From: Bacillota bacterium
GTDB taxonomy: Bacteria; Bacillota; Clostridia; Tissierellales; Gottschalkiaceae
Direction of reading: 5' to 3'
DNA length: 64,000 nucleotides
Assembly (NCBI GenBank): GCA_023420895.1
Contig: JAEZUY010000001.1
Coordinates: 33,005-97,004, forward strand
The position numbers and the translations under genes are program-made. This document shows, one piece after another, positions 42,812-51,900 of this stretch. Under the pieces are notes generated by a model that ran no database searches, was not told the DNA's origin, and saw only the letters and a list, made by a program, of their open reading frames with translations. Within the stretch, counting starts at the first letter, position 1. Every line of letters begins with the position of its first letter.

Positions 42812-42919
42812 TGAGATTCTGTTCTGCTTGATATTATATATATATTCATTATATAATTTAATTGATTAGAATTTTTATTTAAAATTTATTCGTACTCTAA
42901 ATATATTGGGGGTGTAATT

Positions 42920-43834
42920 ATGAGTTCTAAATCACCTACGGGGAAAATTATAGCCATTATAGCTGCTGTTCTCATGATTGGATTCATATCTATAGTTGTA
43001 CTTACTTTAGCAGTTTTCGGAGTGAAAAAAATTGCTGGAAAACTTTCAAATGATAATAAAGTTGCTTCACAGGAAACGCCAGGGAAAACTTCTAAAGAAG
43101 GCGGAAATCTTGAAAAAGAAGAGAAGAAGGAAGAACCTAAAGAGGAGCCCGAAGAAGAAGCTGAACCTCAGCCTGCTCCAAAACCTGCTCCTAAGCCTCA
43201 GCCGAAGAGAAAAAATCCGGCAGACTACGGACCTGAGTATTTTATAATTCCTAAGAGCAGCACAGCTTATATCACTGAAGCCGATGTCGACTGGATGAGG
43301 AACGACCCTATTATGCTGAGAAGAGCAATAAACGAGATATATGCTAGACACGGACTTACTTTCCAGTATCAGGAAAATATAGACTATTTCAATTCTCAGC
43401 CATGGTATCAGGCAGATCCTAATATCACTGACGGGTCTCAGATAAGTCTTAATCAGTATGAACAGGCCAATGTAGACTATCTAGTATCTTTTGAGAAGGG
43501 AATCATAGATACTCCGCCGACTCAGCGCCAGTCACAGTTCAATAACTATGCTGAAGATTATATAATACCGGGATCAGATGTCAGATATATAACAGCGGAT
43601 GAAGAAGCTTATCTTAGAAATGCCGGTCCCGATACTGTAAGAACAGCTGTAAATGAAATATACGCAAGACACGGACTTACTTTCAAAACTCAGAAGTTCA
43701 TAAACTATTTCAACTCTAAACCTTGGTATCAGGCTAATCCTAATATCACTGACGGGTCTCAGGTTGAAGGATGGTTTTATGATTATGAAAGAACGAATCT
43801 TCGTATTCTTTTAGATATAGAAAACGGATATTAA
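42920..43834 (+). CDS. Membrane-anchored protein with two YARHG domains
   Basis: A 304-residue protein with one N-terminal membrane helix (about 9-35), a Lys/Glu/Pro-rich spacer (about 55-98) and two YARHG domains (about 104-190 and 208-300). Each contains NEIYARHGLTF and a closing PWYQA(D/N)PNITDGSQ, nearly identical between the copies, with the domain's typical conserved arginines. The topology places them outside the cell. YARHG proteins are thought to bind surface polymers, but the role is unproven. It starts at ATG 42920 after GGGGGTG, downstream of the RlmH-like gene with no terminator between. Confidence 0.88.
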   Translation: MSSKSPTGKIIAIIAAVLMIGFISIVVLTLAVFGVKKIAGKLSNDNKVASQETPGKTSKEGGNLEKEEKKEEPKEEPEEEAEPQPAPKPAPKPQPKRKNPADYGPEYFIIPKSSTAYITEADVDWMRNDPIMLRRAINEIYARHGLTFQYQENIDYFNSQPWYQADPNITDGSQISLNQYEQANVDYLVSFEKGIIDTPPTQRQSQFNNYAEDYIIPGSDVRYITADEEAYLRNAGPDTVRTAVNEIYARHGLTFKTQKFINYFNSKPWYQANPNITDGSQVEGWFYDYERTNLRILLDIENGY

Positions 43835-43840
43835 TATTAA

Positions 43841-43872
43841 AACCCCTGTATCCTCAAATGGATACAGGGGTT
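43841..43872. terminator. Bidirectional terminator between the YARHG and esterase genes
   Basis: The arms AACCCCTGTATCC and GGATACAGGGGTT enclose a six-base loop between the convergent genes. Confidence 0.85.
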
Positions 43873-43889
43873 ATTATTTCAACCGATTT

Positions 43890-45371
43890 TTATCTCCCAG
43901 CTAAAAACTTCTCCATCATTTTTTCAGGAAGATCTGTCTTATTTATACTTCTGAAGAAATCAGCATGTGGAAAATCAGTCATCTCTGCTTCTGTTCCTCT
44001 GTATAGAATTATTTTCCCGCTGCTGTTGTAGGTATCTGCTGAAAGAATCTTTCCCGTTTTTATAAAAGACAGCCAGTCTCTCTGAAGCCTTTCTGTCTGC
44101 TTTCTATTTTCCTCTGTTATCTCAATTTTCATCTTGTCGAGATTATCGAAAAATAGCGCCACTTCTACTCCATGATAAGCGCCTCTGAGTCCCTTGTAAA
44201 GATTTGGAACATATTCCATTCGGTATCCGTATACAGGCGATTTTTCACTGTAAATATTCATAAGATTGTAAACACTGTTATGAAATACAAGCGCTTCTAA
44301 AATCTTTATCTGCAAATCTATAATATCAGCAGATTCCGATTTGAATTCTTCTTTTAAATATTCTACATAAGAACCGTAATGTTCTCTAAGCGCTTTATCG
44401 AGATTTTTCGCTTTCCTGGCAATACCCATGAACTTATAATACATCGGAAGTTCAATCATAGAAAACTCATCTGAATTGCTTCCTATAAGAACAGGTTTCG
44501 GTAAAAAACTTTTTTTATTTAAAGCTTCCTGAGACGGCTCTCTAAAAAAATCTCCATCCAGCACTTCTTTCATTTTTGCTCTTTTTAGTTTAATTATCTT
44601 TTTTGAATCTAGAGACTTTAAATCTTCTAAATTCCTGCACTTATTTGCACTGAGCATTTCCTCATAATCATTTCTCAGATTTTCATCTTCCTTTATTCTC
44701 GGAACAGGACCGCCGCAAATAATGCATTTATCAAAGTACTGAGATGATACTTCATTAAGATAGTGGCTGTTCACTGCAAGCGCTCCTCCTGAGTGACCCA
44801 TCAGAGTTATATTCCTCTCATTTCCTCCAAATTCAGATACATGCTCTCTTATCCATTTAAGCGCCAGCTGCTGATCATAATAGGCAAGATTTGCAGTGAG
44901 CTTCAGACCGTCAAATACGGGAAGATATCCGAAATTTCCTATTCTGTAAGTTATTGTAATTACTACAATTCCTTTTGATGCTAAATTAGCACCATTGTAA
45001 ATCGGTGTTGTTCCTGAATTGCAGTCGCCGCTTCCGTGTATGAATACAAGAACAGGGTCGTTATCAGGATTTTGTCTTGTCCAGATATTCACCACAAAAG
45101 AATCCTCGCTCTGAATATCTCCCTTTACAGACCATTCATCTCTCATCATATGATGCTTTAAAAAGAAATTAAGTCCGGTATGCAGTGAACGCTGAGGAAA
45201 GCAGAAGTTTTTCTCGCTATTTATGATTTCTTCTGAATATTCATCTATTAAAACTGATTTTTCAAACCTTTTACCCTTAGCATAAGGAATACTGAGATAA
45301 GCTAAAACATTCCCATAGTTTGCAGATATCTCTGCACATATTAAACTTCCAAAAGTTTTTTTTACAATCAT
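43890..45371 (-). CDS. Type B carboxylesterase
   Basis: A 493-residue alpha/beta hydrolase of the carboxylesterase/acetylcholinesterase family. The oxyanion-hole motif is FIHGSGDCNSG (110-120), the nucleophile is S194 in MGHSGGALAV, the acid glutamate lies in GSNSDEFSMIE and the histidine in AYHGVEVALFF. There is no signal peptide, so it is cytoplasmic. It hydrolyses ester substrates that cannot be predicted. It is shorter than eukaryotic forms but typical for Firmicutes. It starts at ATG 45371 after GGAG. Confidence 0.88.
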   Translation of the reverse strand: MIVKKTFGSLICAEISANYGNVLAYLSIPYAKGKRFEKSVLIDEYSEEIINSEKNFCFPQRSLHTGLNFFLKHHMMRDEWSVKGDIQSEDSFVVNIWTRQNPDNDPVLVFIHGSGDCNSGTTPIYNGANLASKGIVVITITYRIGNFGYLPVFDGLKLTANLAYYDQQLALKWIREHVSEFGGNERNITLMGHSGGALAVNSHYLNEVSSQYFDKCIICGGPVPRIKEDENLRNDYEEMLSANKCRNLEDLKSLDSKKIIKLKRAKMKEVLDGDFFREPSQEALNKKSFLPKPVLIGSNSDEFSMIELPMYYKFMGIARKAKNLDKALREHYGSYVEYLKEEFKSESADIIDLQIKILEALVFHNSVYNLMNIYSEKSPVYGYRMEYVPNLYKGLRGAYHGVEVALFFDNLDKMKIEITEENRKQTERLQRDWLSFIKTGKILSADTYNSSGKIILYRGTEAEMTDFPHADFFRSINKTDLPEKMMEKFLAGR

Positions 45372-45478
45372 TTAGTCATCTCCTTATATGCTCTGGATAT
45401 TAGAAAATGAAATTATACCAAAACTGAAAGAAGGACCGGCGAAATTATGATTTTTATTCTCAGCTGCATTTTGAGAAA

Positions 45479-45508
45479 AAGGCCGGCATTTCAATCAATA
45501 CCAGCCTT
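45479..45508 (-). terminator. Terminator of the SLH-NlpC/P60 gene
   Basis: A twelve-pair stem (AAGGCTGGTATT with AAATGCCGGCCTT, including two G-U pairs) is followed by TTTTTCTC on the minus strand. Confidence 0.8.
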
Positions 45509-45516
45509 ATATATCA

Positions 45517-47283
45517 TTATTCTTCATTAAACATAATATTAAGCACTTCTTCAGCACTCATATTCTGTATGCCTTCCGGATCTGAAAGAATTCCGTTTTC
45601 AGAAGTGTCCCATCTCATCTGTTCGAAAGCTCTTAAATAATAGCTGTTTACAGTCGGACTAGGGTACTTATTATAGAAAGCCGGTCTGTAAGTTTCCATA
45701 TAGTACTGTGCAAGTTTTGCCGCTTCGCTGTACTGTGTTCCGCCTGGAGAAGGCGTTCCGCTCAGTTTCACTCCCGAAGGAGATGCATGAATTAAAACTA
45801 CACTTCCGTCGCTTGCAGTTCCTATCACCATATAGACATGGTCAGGCGAGCTCATTATATCTCCAGCTTTATAATCGCTCACACTGTTCTTGGGTATGAA
45901 AATTCCCCACCCTCTGTCAGAATAGTTTTTTGCCATTTTATCTGCATGCATTACGTATCCGTCTTTATTGTTTTCTGTATTAAACACATTGTACATAAGC
46001 CATCCGATATAACCTGAACAGTCGAGTCCGTCCCTTATCTGATATCTCGTATTATTATAGTTATATTCTGAACCGTACATATTGAAAAACTCTTCCCATC
46101 TGGGGCTTTCTCCTACAGTAAGAGCGTCAGGTCCTGCAGCCGTATCTTCTTCATTCCAGCCTCCGCCCCATACGTAAAGCGTTCTTCCTAACGGCTCCAT
46201 AGATTTTTTAAGCATGTTCTTTATAGTCAGACTCTCATTCTGAGTCATATCTCTAATATAGCAGATATGTCCGTCTACTTCTGCAACTTTTCCAAGTACA
46301 GTGTTCTGATAAAAGCTTTCTGAAGTGACTGGCGCTGAATTTCCGTCCTCTTCTATATATACTTTGTAAGTTTCTCCTGGATTCAGATATTTCTCATTGA
46401 AATAGAGATAATATTCATTTCCTGCTTCATTGTTCGCAACAGTGAAATAAAGTCTGTGTCCAGATTCTATAGATTCCATATACGCCAGCGTATTTTCAGA
46501 ATTTAAAACTGTTCCGTCTTCTTTTGAAACACCTGCAGCTATCATAGCTATGGAATTTCTCTCCTGCTTTGCATAAGCCGCTTCAGCTTTTATAGAAGCT
46601 GCATTTTTTTCTTCATCTTCTGAACTGCTGTTATCTTCCGGCTTTTCTTCTTTCCTTGAAGTTTCACCGTCATATTCTAATTCCGGATTTGCAGCAGCCG
46701 CTATTATTTTTGAAGCCTCTGCTCTAGTTATAAATTCATCCGGTCTGAAGTCTCCGTCCTCATATCCTTTCAGATATCCGTTTCCTGCAAGAATTTCTAT
46801 GAACTCTTTTCCCCAGTGTTCAGATATGTCTGAAAATTCTGCTTTCTTCTCCTCAAGCATTCCCGCTTTATTTAAAACAGAATATGCTATTTTAGAAAAT
46901 TCCGCTCTAGTTATAGAGTCTTCCGGTCTGAAACTGCCGTCAGGATATCCGTCAGCCGTTTCAGTTTTAACAAGACGGTCTATAGCGCTGTAACTCCATC
47001 TTTCACTGTCCATATCACTGAATTTAACCGCGCTTTTCTCAGAATTTTCTGAAAGAGGCAGACTTTTCTTTTCTATATAAGAAGATATTATTGATGAGGC
47101 TTCTTCTCTCGTTATCTGATTGTCAGGTCTGAAACTGCCGTCAAGATATCCGTTTATTATTTCCTGTTCTGATAAATAATCTATATATTTCTTTGCCCAG
47201 TGCCCGTCAGAATCATGGAACGCCATTACTGAACTGCTCATGAGCATAAGGGCCGCTATCATTCCCGAAACTCTGTATTTCAT
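45517..47283 (-). CDS. SLH-anchored NlpC/P60-type cell wall hydrolase
   Basis: A 588-residue secreted protein. A signal peptide (1-21) is followed by three SLH domains (about 22-66, 85-130, 148-195) with GYxDGSFRPD and ITRAE motifs. An acidic linker (207-230) precedes a middle domain (about 240-330). The C-terminal NlpC/P60-like domain carries the catalytic cysteine in DGLDCSGYIGW (C422) and histidine in PDHVYMVIG (H482). It probably cleaves peptidoglycan stem peptides while bound to the cell wall. It starts at ATG 47283 after AAAGGAG. Confidence 0.87.
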   Translation of the reverse strand: MKYRVSGMIAALMLMSSSVMAFHDSDGHWAKKYIDYLSEQEIINGYLDGSFRPDNQITREEASSIISSYIEKKSLPLSENSEKSAVKFSDMDSERWSYSAIDRLVKTETADGYPDGSFRPEDSITRAEFSKIAYSVLNKAGMLEEKKAEFSDISEHWGKEFIEILAGNGYLKGYEDGDFRPDEFITRAEASKIIAAAANPELEYDGETSRKEEKPEDNSSSEDEEKNAASIKAEAAYAKQERNSIAMIAAGVSKEDGTVLNSENTLAYMESIESGHRLYFTVANNEAGNEYYLYFNEKYLNPGETYKVYIEEDGNSAPVTSESFYQNTVLGKVAEVDGHICYIRDMTQNESLTIKNMLKKSMEPLGRTLYVWGGGWNEEDTAAGPDALTVGESPRWEEFFNMYGSEYNYNNTRYQIRDGLDCSGYIGWLMYNVFNTENNKDGYVMHADKMAKNYSDRGWGIFIPKNSVSDYKAGDIMSSPDHVYMVIGTASDGSVVLIHASPSGVKLSGTPSPGGTQYSEAAKLAQYYMETYRPAFYNKYPSPTVNSYYLRAFEQMRWDTSENGILSDPEGIQNMSAEEVLNIMFNEE

Positions 47284-47420
47284 TAAATTTCTCCTTTCAA
47301 AATTTATGTATCTCTCAAAATTTTAGCAGTTTTCCATATTAAGTGCAACCTCATCTCAATTGCTGATTTAATTTCCCTGTGATATAATTCAATAAAACAG
47401 AGATGTGAGGAGGAAGTTTT

Positions 47421-47969
47421 ATGAGTATTGTAAATTACAGAGATGTGCTTGCTTTCTGGTACAATCCTGAAAACCAGCCCTACTGGTTCGAAAAAAACGA
47501 AAACTTCGATGCTGAGCTGAGAGATAAATTCTATGACACATGGGTTAAAGCATGTGAAGGACTGTTATACGAATGGAGAGAAACTACTGAAGGAAGACTC
47601 GCAGAAATCATAGTTCTGGATCAGTTCTCAAGAAACTTATGCAGAGGTGAATCGTGCGCATTTGAACAGGATGGAATGGCTCTTGTTCTTGCTCAGGAAA
47701 TAAGAAGACAGCCTGATTTTGAAGACCTTCCTCAGGACTATAGAAAATTTGCTCTCATGCCTTTCATGCATTCTGAGTCTAAAGGAATACATGAAATTGC
47801 AGTTCCTATTTTTGAAGATTTAGGAGACGAAGGAACTACTAAATATGAATATCTTCATAAAGATATAATCGATAGATTCGGAAGATATCCACACAGAAAT
47901 GAAGATTTAGGCAGAGAATCTACTGAAGAAGAATTAGAATTCCTGAAGCAGCCTGGAAGCAGCTTCTAA
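47421..47969 (+). CDS. DUF924 family protein
   Basis: A 182-residue soluble protein of the DUF924 (YPO-type) family, all-helical and TPR-like by family. Recognisable blocks are VLAFWYNPENQPYWFEKN near the start, LAEIIVLDQFSRNLCRG (about 61-77) and FALMPFMHSES (about 113-123), followed by a terminal RFGRYPHRNEDLGR. The function is not established. It starts at ATG 47421 after GAGGAGG and is a single-gene unit that shares a terminator with the convergent CoA-disulfide reductase gene. Confidence 0.88.
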   Translation: MSIVNYRDVLAFWYNPENQPYWFEKNENFDAELRDKFYDTWVKACEGLLYEWRETTEGRLAEIIVLDQFSRNLCRGESCAFEQDGMALVLAQEIRRQPDFEDLPQDYRKFALMPFMHSESKGIHEIAVPIFEDLGDEGTTKYEYLHKDIIDRFGRYPHRNEDLGRESTEEELEFLKQPGSSF

Positions 47970-47976
47970 TTTAAAC

Positions 47977-48012
47977 AAAAAAAGAAGGGATTTTGCCGTC
48001 CCTTCTTTTTTT
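47977..48012. terminator. Bidirectional terminator after the DUF924 gene
   Basis: The fourteen-base arms (A7-GAAGGGA and TCCCTTC-T7) enclose an eight-base loop, with U-runs in both directions. Confidence 0.9.
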
Positions 48013-48016
48013 ATGT

Positions 48017-49369
48017 CTAAATTTTTTTACTAGATGCATTGCAAGCAATCTGAACAGGATCCCATACTCCTGAGAAAGGAGGCGCATATCCAAAATCACT
48101 GTACGCTATCTCCTGAAGCGTCATTTTTCTCTCTATCGCTATAGCCAGAGGGTTAATTCTCAATGCCGCTTTATCTTTCCCTGCAATCTGAGCTCCTAAA
48201 AGTCTTTCAGTACCTTTTTCAAAAATCAGTTTTACATATACGGCTTCTCTTCCCGGATAATATCCTGTATGGCTCGCAGCTTTTATCATATTAGTTTCGT
48301 ACTCAAAGCCGCTTTCTTCAGCCTGATGCTCATTCAGTCCTGTCTGAGCTATCTCGAGATCTAAAACCTTCACCATAGAAGTTCCGATTCCGCCTGGGAA
48401 GCTCACATCTTTTCCTGCCAAAATGCTTCCTAAGAGTCTTCCCTGTCTGTTTGAGTAAGTTGCAAGAGGTATATGCACATATTTGTCTAGAACTATGTGA
48501 TAAAGTGCTGCGCAGTCTCCTGCCGAATATATATTGTCTATATTCGTCTTCATCTTTTCATCGATTATAATTGCGCCATTATCAAGAGTCTCTATTCCCG
48601 TTCCTTTCAGAAATTCTGTAGCCGGTGCGACTCCTACAACTACTACTGCAAGATCTGCATCGTATTCATCTCTGTCTGTTTTAACTTTTGAAACTTTTCC
48701 TTCTTCATCTGCTATTATCTCTTCAACATCATCATTGAGATGGAGATTTATATTCTTGTCTTTCAGCTCTTCAACTATAAGCTCTCTTATCTCTTCATCG
48801 AAAGATCCCATTATTCGCTCGCTTCTGTTTATAACTGAAATTTCCTTTCCCAGTCTTTTGAAAGATTCAACGAGTTCTATACCTATATATCCTCCTCCGA
48901 CTATTACCACTTTCTCTACATCAGGATTCTGAGCGGCTTCTTTTATCTTTTCAGCATCTTCGACAGTTCTTAATTTAAAAAGATTTTCTATTTCACTGTC
49001 CGCAAATGGCGGAAGAACAGGCGCCGCTCCAGAAGCTATTACGAGTTCATCATATTTTTTACTGAATTCCCCGCCGTCTTTTAAATTTTTAACTCTTACT
49101 GTCTTATCCTCAGGATTGACTTCTACGACTTCATGATACAGTCTGACATCTACAGAAGTGTCTTTATAATCTTCCGGAGTTCTCGCTATCATCTTATCTG
49201 AATCTTCAAAATAATCAGCTATATAGTACGGCAGTCCGCATGCTCCGTACGATATGACTCCGCCTTTTTCATATACAGTTATATTGACATCATCTGCTTC
49301 TCTGTCAAGTTTCGATGCACAGCTCATCCCGGCTGCAACACCTCCAACTATAACTATTTCTCTCTTCAT
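48017..49369 (-). CDS. CoA-disulfide reductase / NADH oxidase family flavoprotein
   Basis: A 450-residue FAD- and NAD(P)H-dependent oxidoreductase. It has GGVAAGMSCASK (FAD), a single redox cysteine C44 in SYGACGLPYYI, an NAD motif VVIVGGGYIGIEL and the second FAD motif YSAGDCA. The SYGACGLPYY form with one cysteine identifies the CoA-disulfide reductase/NADH oxidase group rather than glutathione reductase. It probably handles oxygen or low-molecular-weight disulfides, useful to an anaerobe. There is no rhodanese domain at the C-terminus. It starts at ATG 49369 after AAAGG. Confidence 0.9.
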   Translation of the reverse strand: MKREIVIVGGVAAGMSCASKLDREADDVNITVYEKGGVISYGACGLPYYIADYFEDSDKMIARTPEDYKDTSVDVRLYHEVVEVNPEDKTVRVKNLKDGGEFSKKYDELVIASGAAPVLPPFADSEIENLFKLRTVEDAEKIKEAAQNPDVEKVVIVGGGYIGIELVESFKRLGKEISVINRSERIMGSFDEEIRELIVEELKDKNINLHLNDDVEEIIADEEGKVSKVKTDRDEYDADLAVVVVGVAPATEFLKGTGIETLDNGAIIIDEKMKTNIDNIYSAGDCAALYHIVLDKYVHIPLATYSNRQGRLLGSILAGKDVSFPGGIGTSMVKVLDLEIAQTGLNEHQAEESGFEYETNMIKAASHTGYYPGREAVYVKLIFEKGTERLLGAQIAGKDKAALRINPLAIAIERKMTLQEIAYSDFGYAPPFSGVWDPVQIACNASSKKI

Positions 49370-49444
49370 TTATATCAACCTTTCAATTAGCTATTTAATA
49401 TATTTTTACCACTATCAGCCTTAATCAAAACTGCTGAAAGAAAA

Positions 49445-49466
49445 GGACACGGTCTGCACCGTGTCC
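49445..49466 (-). terminator. Terminator of the LEA-like gene
   Basis: The arms GGACACGG and CCGTGTCC have a six-base loop, with a U-run on the minus strand. Confidence 0.85.
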
Positions 49467-49469
49467 AAT

Positions 49470-49901
49470 TTAGTTTTCAGAAACTTCTGAAGATTCTCCT
49501 TCATCTGATGAAGAAAGTACTGAGGAATCATCTTCTCCATAATTTTCTTCAGATTCTCCCCCCGGAACTGCCGACTTAACGCTTTCTTTTGCATTTTCCG
49601 TTTTTTCTCCTACAGTTTCTTTTATATTTTCTGTCTTTTCTGACGCCTTTTCTTTTATGCTTCCTACATTGTCTCCTACACTGCTTCCAGTTTCCTTCAC
49701 TTTGTCTTTAGCCGTATCCAGCGCTCCTTTAGCTTTTTCTTTGTTAGCTCCGAAAAGCGCCATAAGTTTTGAGCCTGACTGCTGAGCAGCCGCTTTTCCC
49801 TGATTCACTGCTCCGTTAACTGCTGTATATGCTTTAAATCCTCCTAATGCAATTACTCCAATGAGTACTAATATCTTTATCTTTTTAATCTTCTTTTTCA
49901 A
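49470..49901 (-). CDS. Membrane-anchored LEA-like repeat protein
   Basis: A 143-residue protein with a basic N-terminus, one membrane helix (about 9-28) and a long region of charged 11-residue-type repeats (about 50-112), such as AKDKVKETGSS, IKEKASEKTEN, IKETVGEKTEN and AKESVKSAV. This pattern occurs in group 3 LEA proteins and apolipoprotein-like amphipathic helices. The end is an acidic serine-rich tail. It may protect or organise the membrane surface under stress; that is inference. It forms a single-gene unit with its own terminator. Confidence 0.72.
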   Translation of the reverse strand: MKKKIKKIKILVLIGVIALGGFKAYTAVNGAVNQGKAAAQQSGSKLMALFGANKEKAKGALDTAKDKVKETGSSVGDNVGSIKEKASEKTENIKETVGEKTENAKESVKSAVPGGESEENYGEDDSSVLSSSDEGESSEVSEN

Positions 49902-50044
49902 TTTTAAATCCCCCTGTCTTTGAGTCTTGTTATATTCTAAGACAAAACAGTCTATATGGCAACCTTATATTTTCACAGTATAGGAAAGTATATACTAGCA
50001 ATAGAGAGCATGATAGAACCTAGCGCATAAAAAATAAAAAAACA

Positions 50045-50076
50045 GGCGCATCCTCCTTTATATCTGAAGATGCGCC
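50045..50076 (-). terminator. Terminator of the aminotransferase operon
   Basis: The arms GGCGCATC and GATGCGCC are followed by a long U-rich tail on the minus strand. Confidence 0.85.
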
Positions 50077-50085
50077 CAAATGATT

Positions 50086-51204
50086 TTACGCGAATAATTT
50101 ATGAATTTCAGCTTTAAGTTCAAAGCCCAGTTCTCTCATAGTTTTATCAAGTGCCTTAAGTGTGATGTAAAGTCTGTCTTCTCTTGCATTTTCTCCCATG
50201 TTTCCAATTCTGAAGACTTTTCCTTCGAGCACATCGAATGCGCCTGATATCATAACTCCGTTTTTCAGCATAGTATTATATATATCACTGTACTTCATTC
50301 CTTCCGGAACTGCTACTGCAGTAACTCCGTTTGAAAAACTGTCCTGAGGATAAAGCTCAAGACCTGCTTCAGTAACAGCATTTCTCACTCTTTCTCCAAG
50401 TTCTGCATGTCTTTCCAGATAGTCTCCTTCTTCAAGGATATTGTCAACTGCTTTTCTTAAAGCGTATATATCTGATACTGACTGAGTATAAGGGAACCAT
50501 TTGTTTTCATACCATTTGTCCCATATAGCTAAATTGCAGTAAAATCCTGCAACTGGAGTCTTTCTGTTCATAATTGCATCCCAAGCCCTGTCGCTTATAG
50601 AAACTACTGTAAGTCCTGGAGGCGCTGAAATGCATTTCTGCGAACCTGTTATTCCTATATCTATTTTGCATTTGTCGACTTCCATCTTGTCTCCGCCGAT
50701 AGAAGATACTATATCTGCCACCGTCATTATTCCGTATGAGTCAAGAAGAGGTCCTATTTCATCAAGCGGATTTGCAATTCCTGAAGGTGTTTCACAACCT
50801 ACAACTGTAGCCAGTTTGAAGTCGCTGTCTTTTTCAAGAAATTTCTTAAGCTCTTCAGCATCCAGACCTCTTCTGTAGTCTGATCTGAAGTATTCAACTT
50901 CCGCTCCGTACATCTCTGCGAAATCTCCGAATCCTTTTCCGAAAATTCCGTTATCTATACATAAGACTCTGTCTCCTTTTTCTATAAGGGAAGCGCAAGC
51001 CGCTTCGAGTCCTAAAATTCCTTCTCCTGCCATTATCAGAATTCTGTTTTCTGTATGCATAAGCTCTCCGAGTTTTTCACATGTCTCTTTATAAAACTCG
51101 AAAAATTCAAGATCTAAATCAGGATTTGTTATGTCTTTTGAAAGTTCTCTTCTGACATCTTCTCTGACATAACTCGGTCCTGCCGTCATCATTAGCGGTT
51201 TCAT
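50086..51204 (-). CDS. Class V aminotransferase, serine-glyoxylate/alanine-glyoxylate type
   Basis: A 372-residue PLP enzyme. The Schiff-base lysine is K190 in GITGSQKCISAPPG, the pyridine-nitrogen aspartate is D164 in VADIVSSIGG, and MTAGPSYV opens the protein as in the SgaA/PucG group. It transfers amino groups from serine, alanine or a related donor to glyoxylate or pyruvate. The exact pair is unknown. It lies 25 bases downstream of an ECF transporter S component in the same operon, which suggests that the imported compound feeds or uses this enzyme. Confidence 0.87.
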   Translation of the reverse strand: MKPLMMTAGPSYVREDVRRELSKDITNPDLDLEFFEFYKETCEKLGELMHTENRILIMAGEGILGLEAACASLIEKGDRVLCIDNGIFGKGFGDFAEMYGAEVEYFRSDYRRGLDAEELKKFLEKDSDFKLATVVGCETPSGIANPLDEIGPLLDSYGIMTVADIVSSIGGDKMEVDKCKIDIGITGSQKCISAPPGLTVVSISDRAWDAIMNRKTPVAGFYCNLAIWDKWYENKWFPYTQSVSDIYALRKAVDNILEEGDYLERHAELGERVRNAVTEAGLELYPQDSFSNGVTAVAVPEGMKYSDIYNTMLKNGVMISGAFDVLEGKVFRIGNMGENAREDRLYITLKALDKTMRELGFELKAEIHKLFA

Positions 51205-51228
51205 ATTATAACCTCTTTCTAATTATTA

Positions 51229-51762
51229 TTATCTTAGTCCTGCTTTTTTAATCGCTGGAACAAGTGCAAGAGCCGCCGCTCCTCCAACTGCAATCTGAAG
51301 GAAGTTTCCTCCGATTGAAACTGCAGGCGTTATCCAGTTTCCGAAAGTAAGTGCTTCACCTATATAATATCCTGCTATCATCCATGCTCCTCCAAGAACT
51401 ATGCCTAGAAGATTTCTTCCAAAACTTTCTCCTGTTCTGCCGTTCTTAGTTGCTATAGTTCCGACGATAAGACCCATTATAAGTCTAGTTATGAATGTAG
51501 TAGGCGCCCATATACCATATTTTGACGCTATATCGAAAAGCCCCATTGCCGATGCTCCGGCTATTGCTCCTGTCTTTCTTCCAAAAAGAAGAGTCACTAT
51601 AAACGACATTCCAGTTCCAAGGTGAACAAGACCTCCGCCGTTAGGAGTCGGGATTTCAAACTGTATAAGTGTAGCTACATATATCAGCGCTATAGACAGT
51701 CCCGTAAAAACGAGTTCTTTTGTTCTGTTTCTCTGCGAACTCATTTGTAATGTTTTATCCAT
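51229..51762 (-). CDS. ECF transporter S component, substrate unknown
   Basis: A 177-residue membrane protein with about five to six helices. It shows the S-component pattern, including an alanine-rich first helix (FTGLSIALIYVATLIQF) and the loop LVHLGTGMSFIVTLLFGRKTGAIAG near residue 45. It needs an energising EcfAAT module, which is not in this window. The vitamin or metal ligand is unknown. It is the first gene of a two-gene operon with a class V aminotransferase. A good promoter and an inverted repeat over its -35 box lie upstream. Confidence 0.8.
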   Translation of the reverse strand: MDKTLQMSSQRNRTKELVFTGLSIALIYVATLIQFEIPTPNGGGLVHLGTGMSFIVTLLFGRKTGAIAGASAMGLFDIASKYGIWAPTTFITRLIMGLIVGTIATKNGRTGESFGRNLLGIVLGGAWMIAGYYIGEALTFGNWITPAVSIGGNFLQIAVGGAAALALVPAIKKAGLR

Positions 51763-51810
51763 GATTTGTACCCCCTGTAAGTAAATAATTTCTTTATAAT
51801 TACATACTCT

Positions 51811-51875
51811 ATTATAGTACAGGTAGTTTAAAGATACAATATATTTTTGTATTATTTTTACATGTATATTGTATC
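51811..51875 (-). promoter_or_regulatory. Promoter and inverted repeat before the ECF S component
   Basis: On the minus strand TTGTAT (51834-51839) and TATAAT (51811-51816) have a 17-base spacer. A perfect 11-base inverted repeat, GATACAATATA at 51833-51843 and TATATTGTATC at 51865-51875, has its near arm over the -35 box, as a repressor operator would. Confidence 0.6.
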
Positions 51876-51900
51876 GTTACTTTATTTCAGTCATAAAATA

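Noticed and set aside
45451..45534. Possible 27-codon + strand peptide (begins ATGATTTTTATTC)
   Set aside because: It passes through the terminator of the SLH-NlpC/P60 gene and has only a weak ribosome-binding site; probably coincidental.
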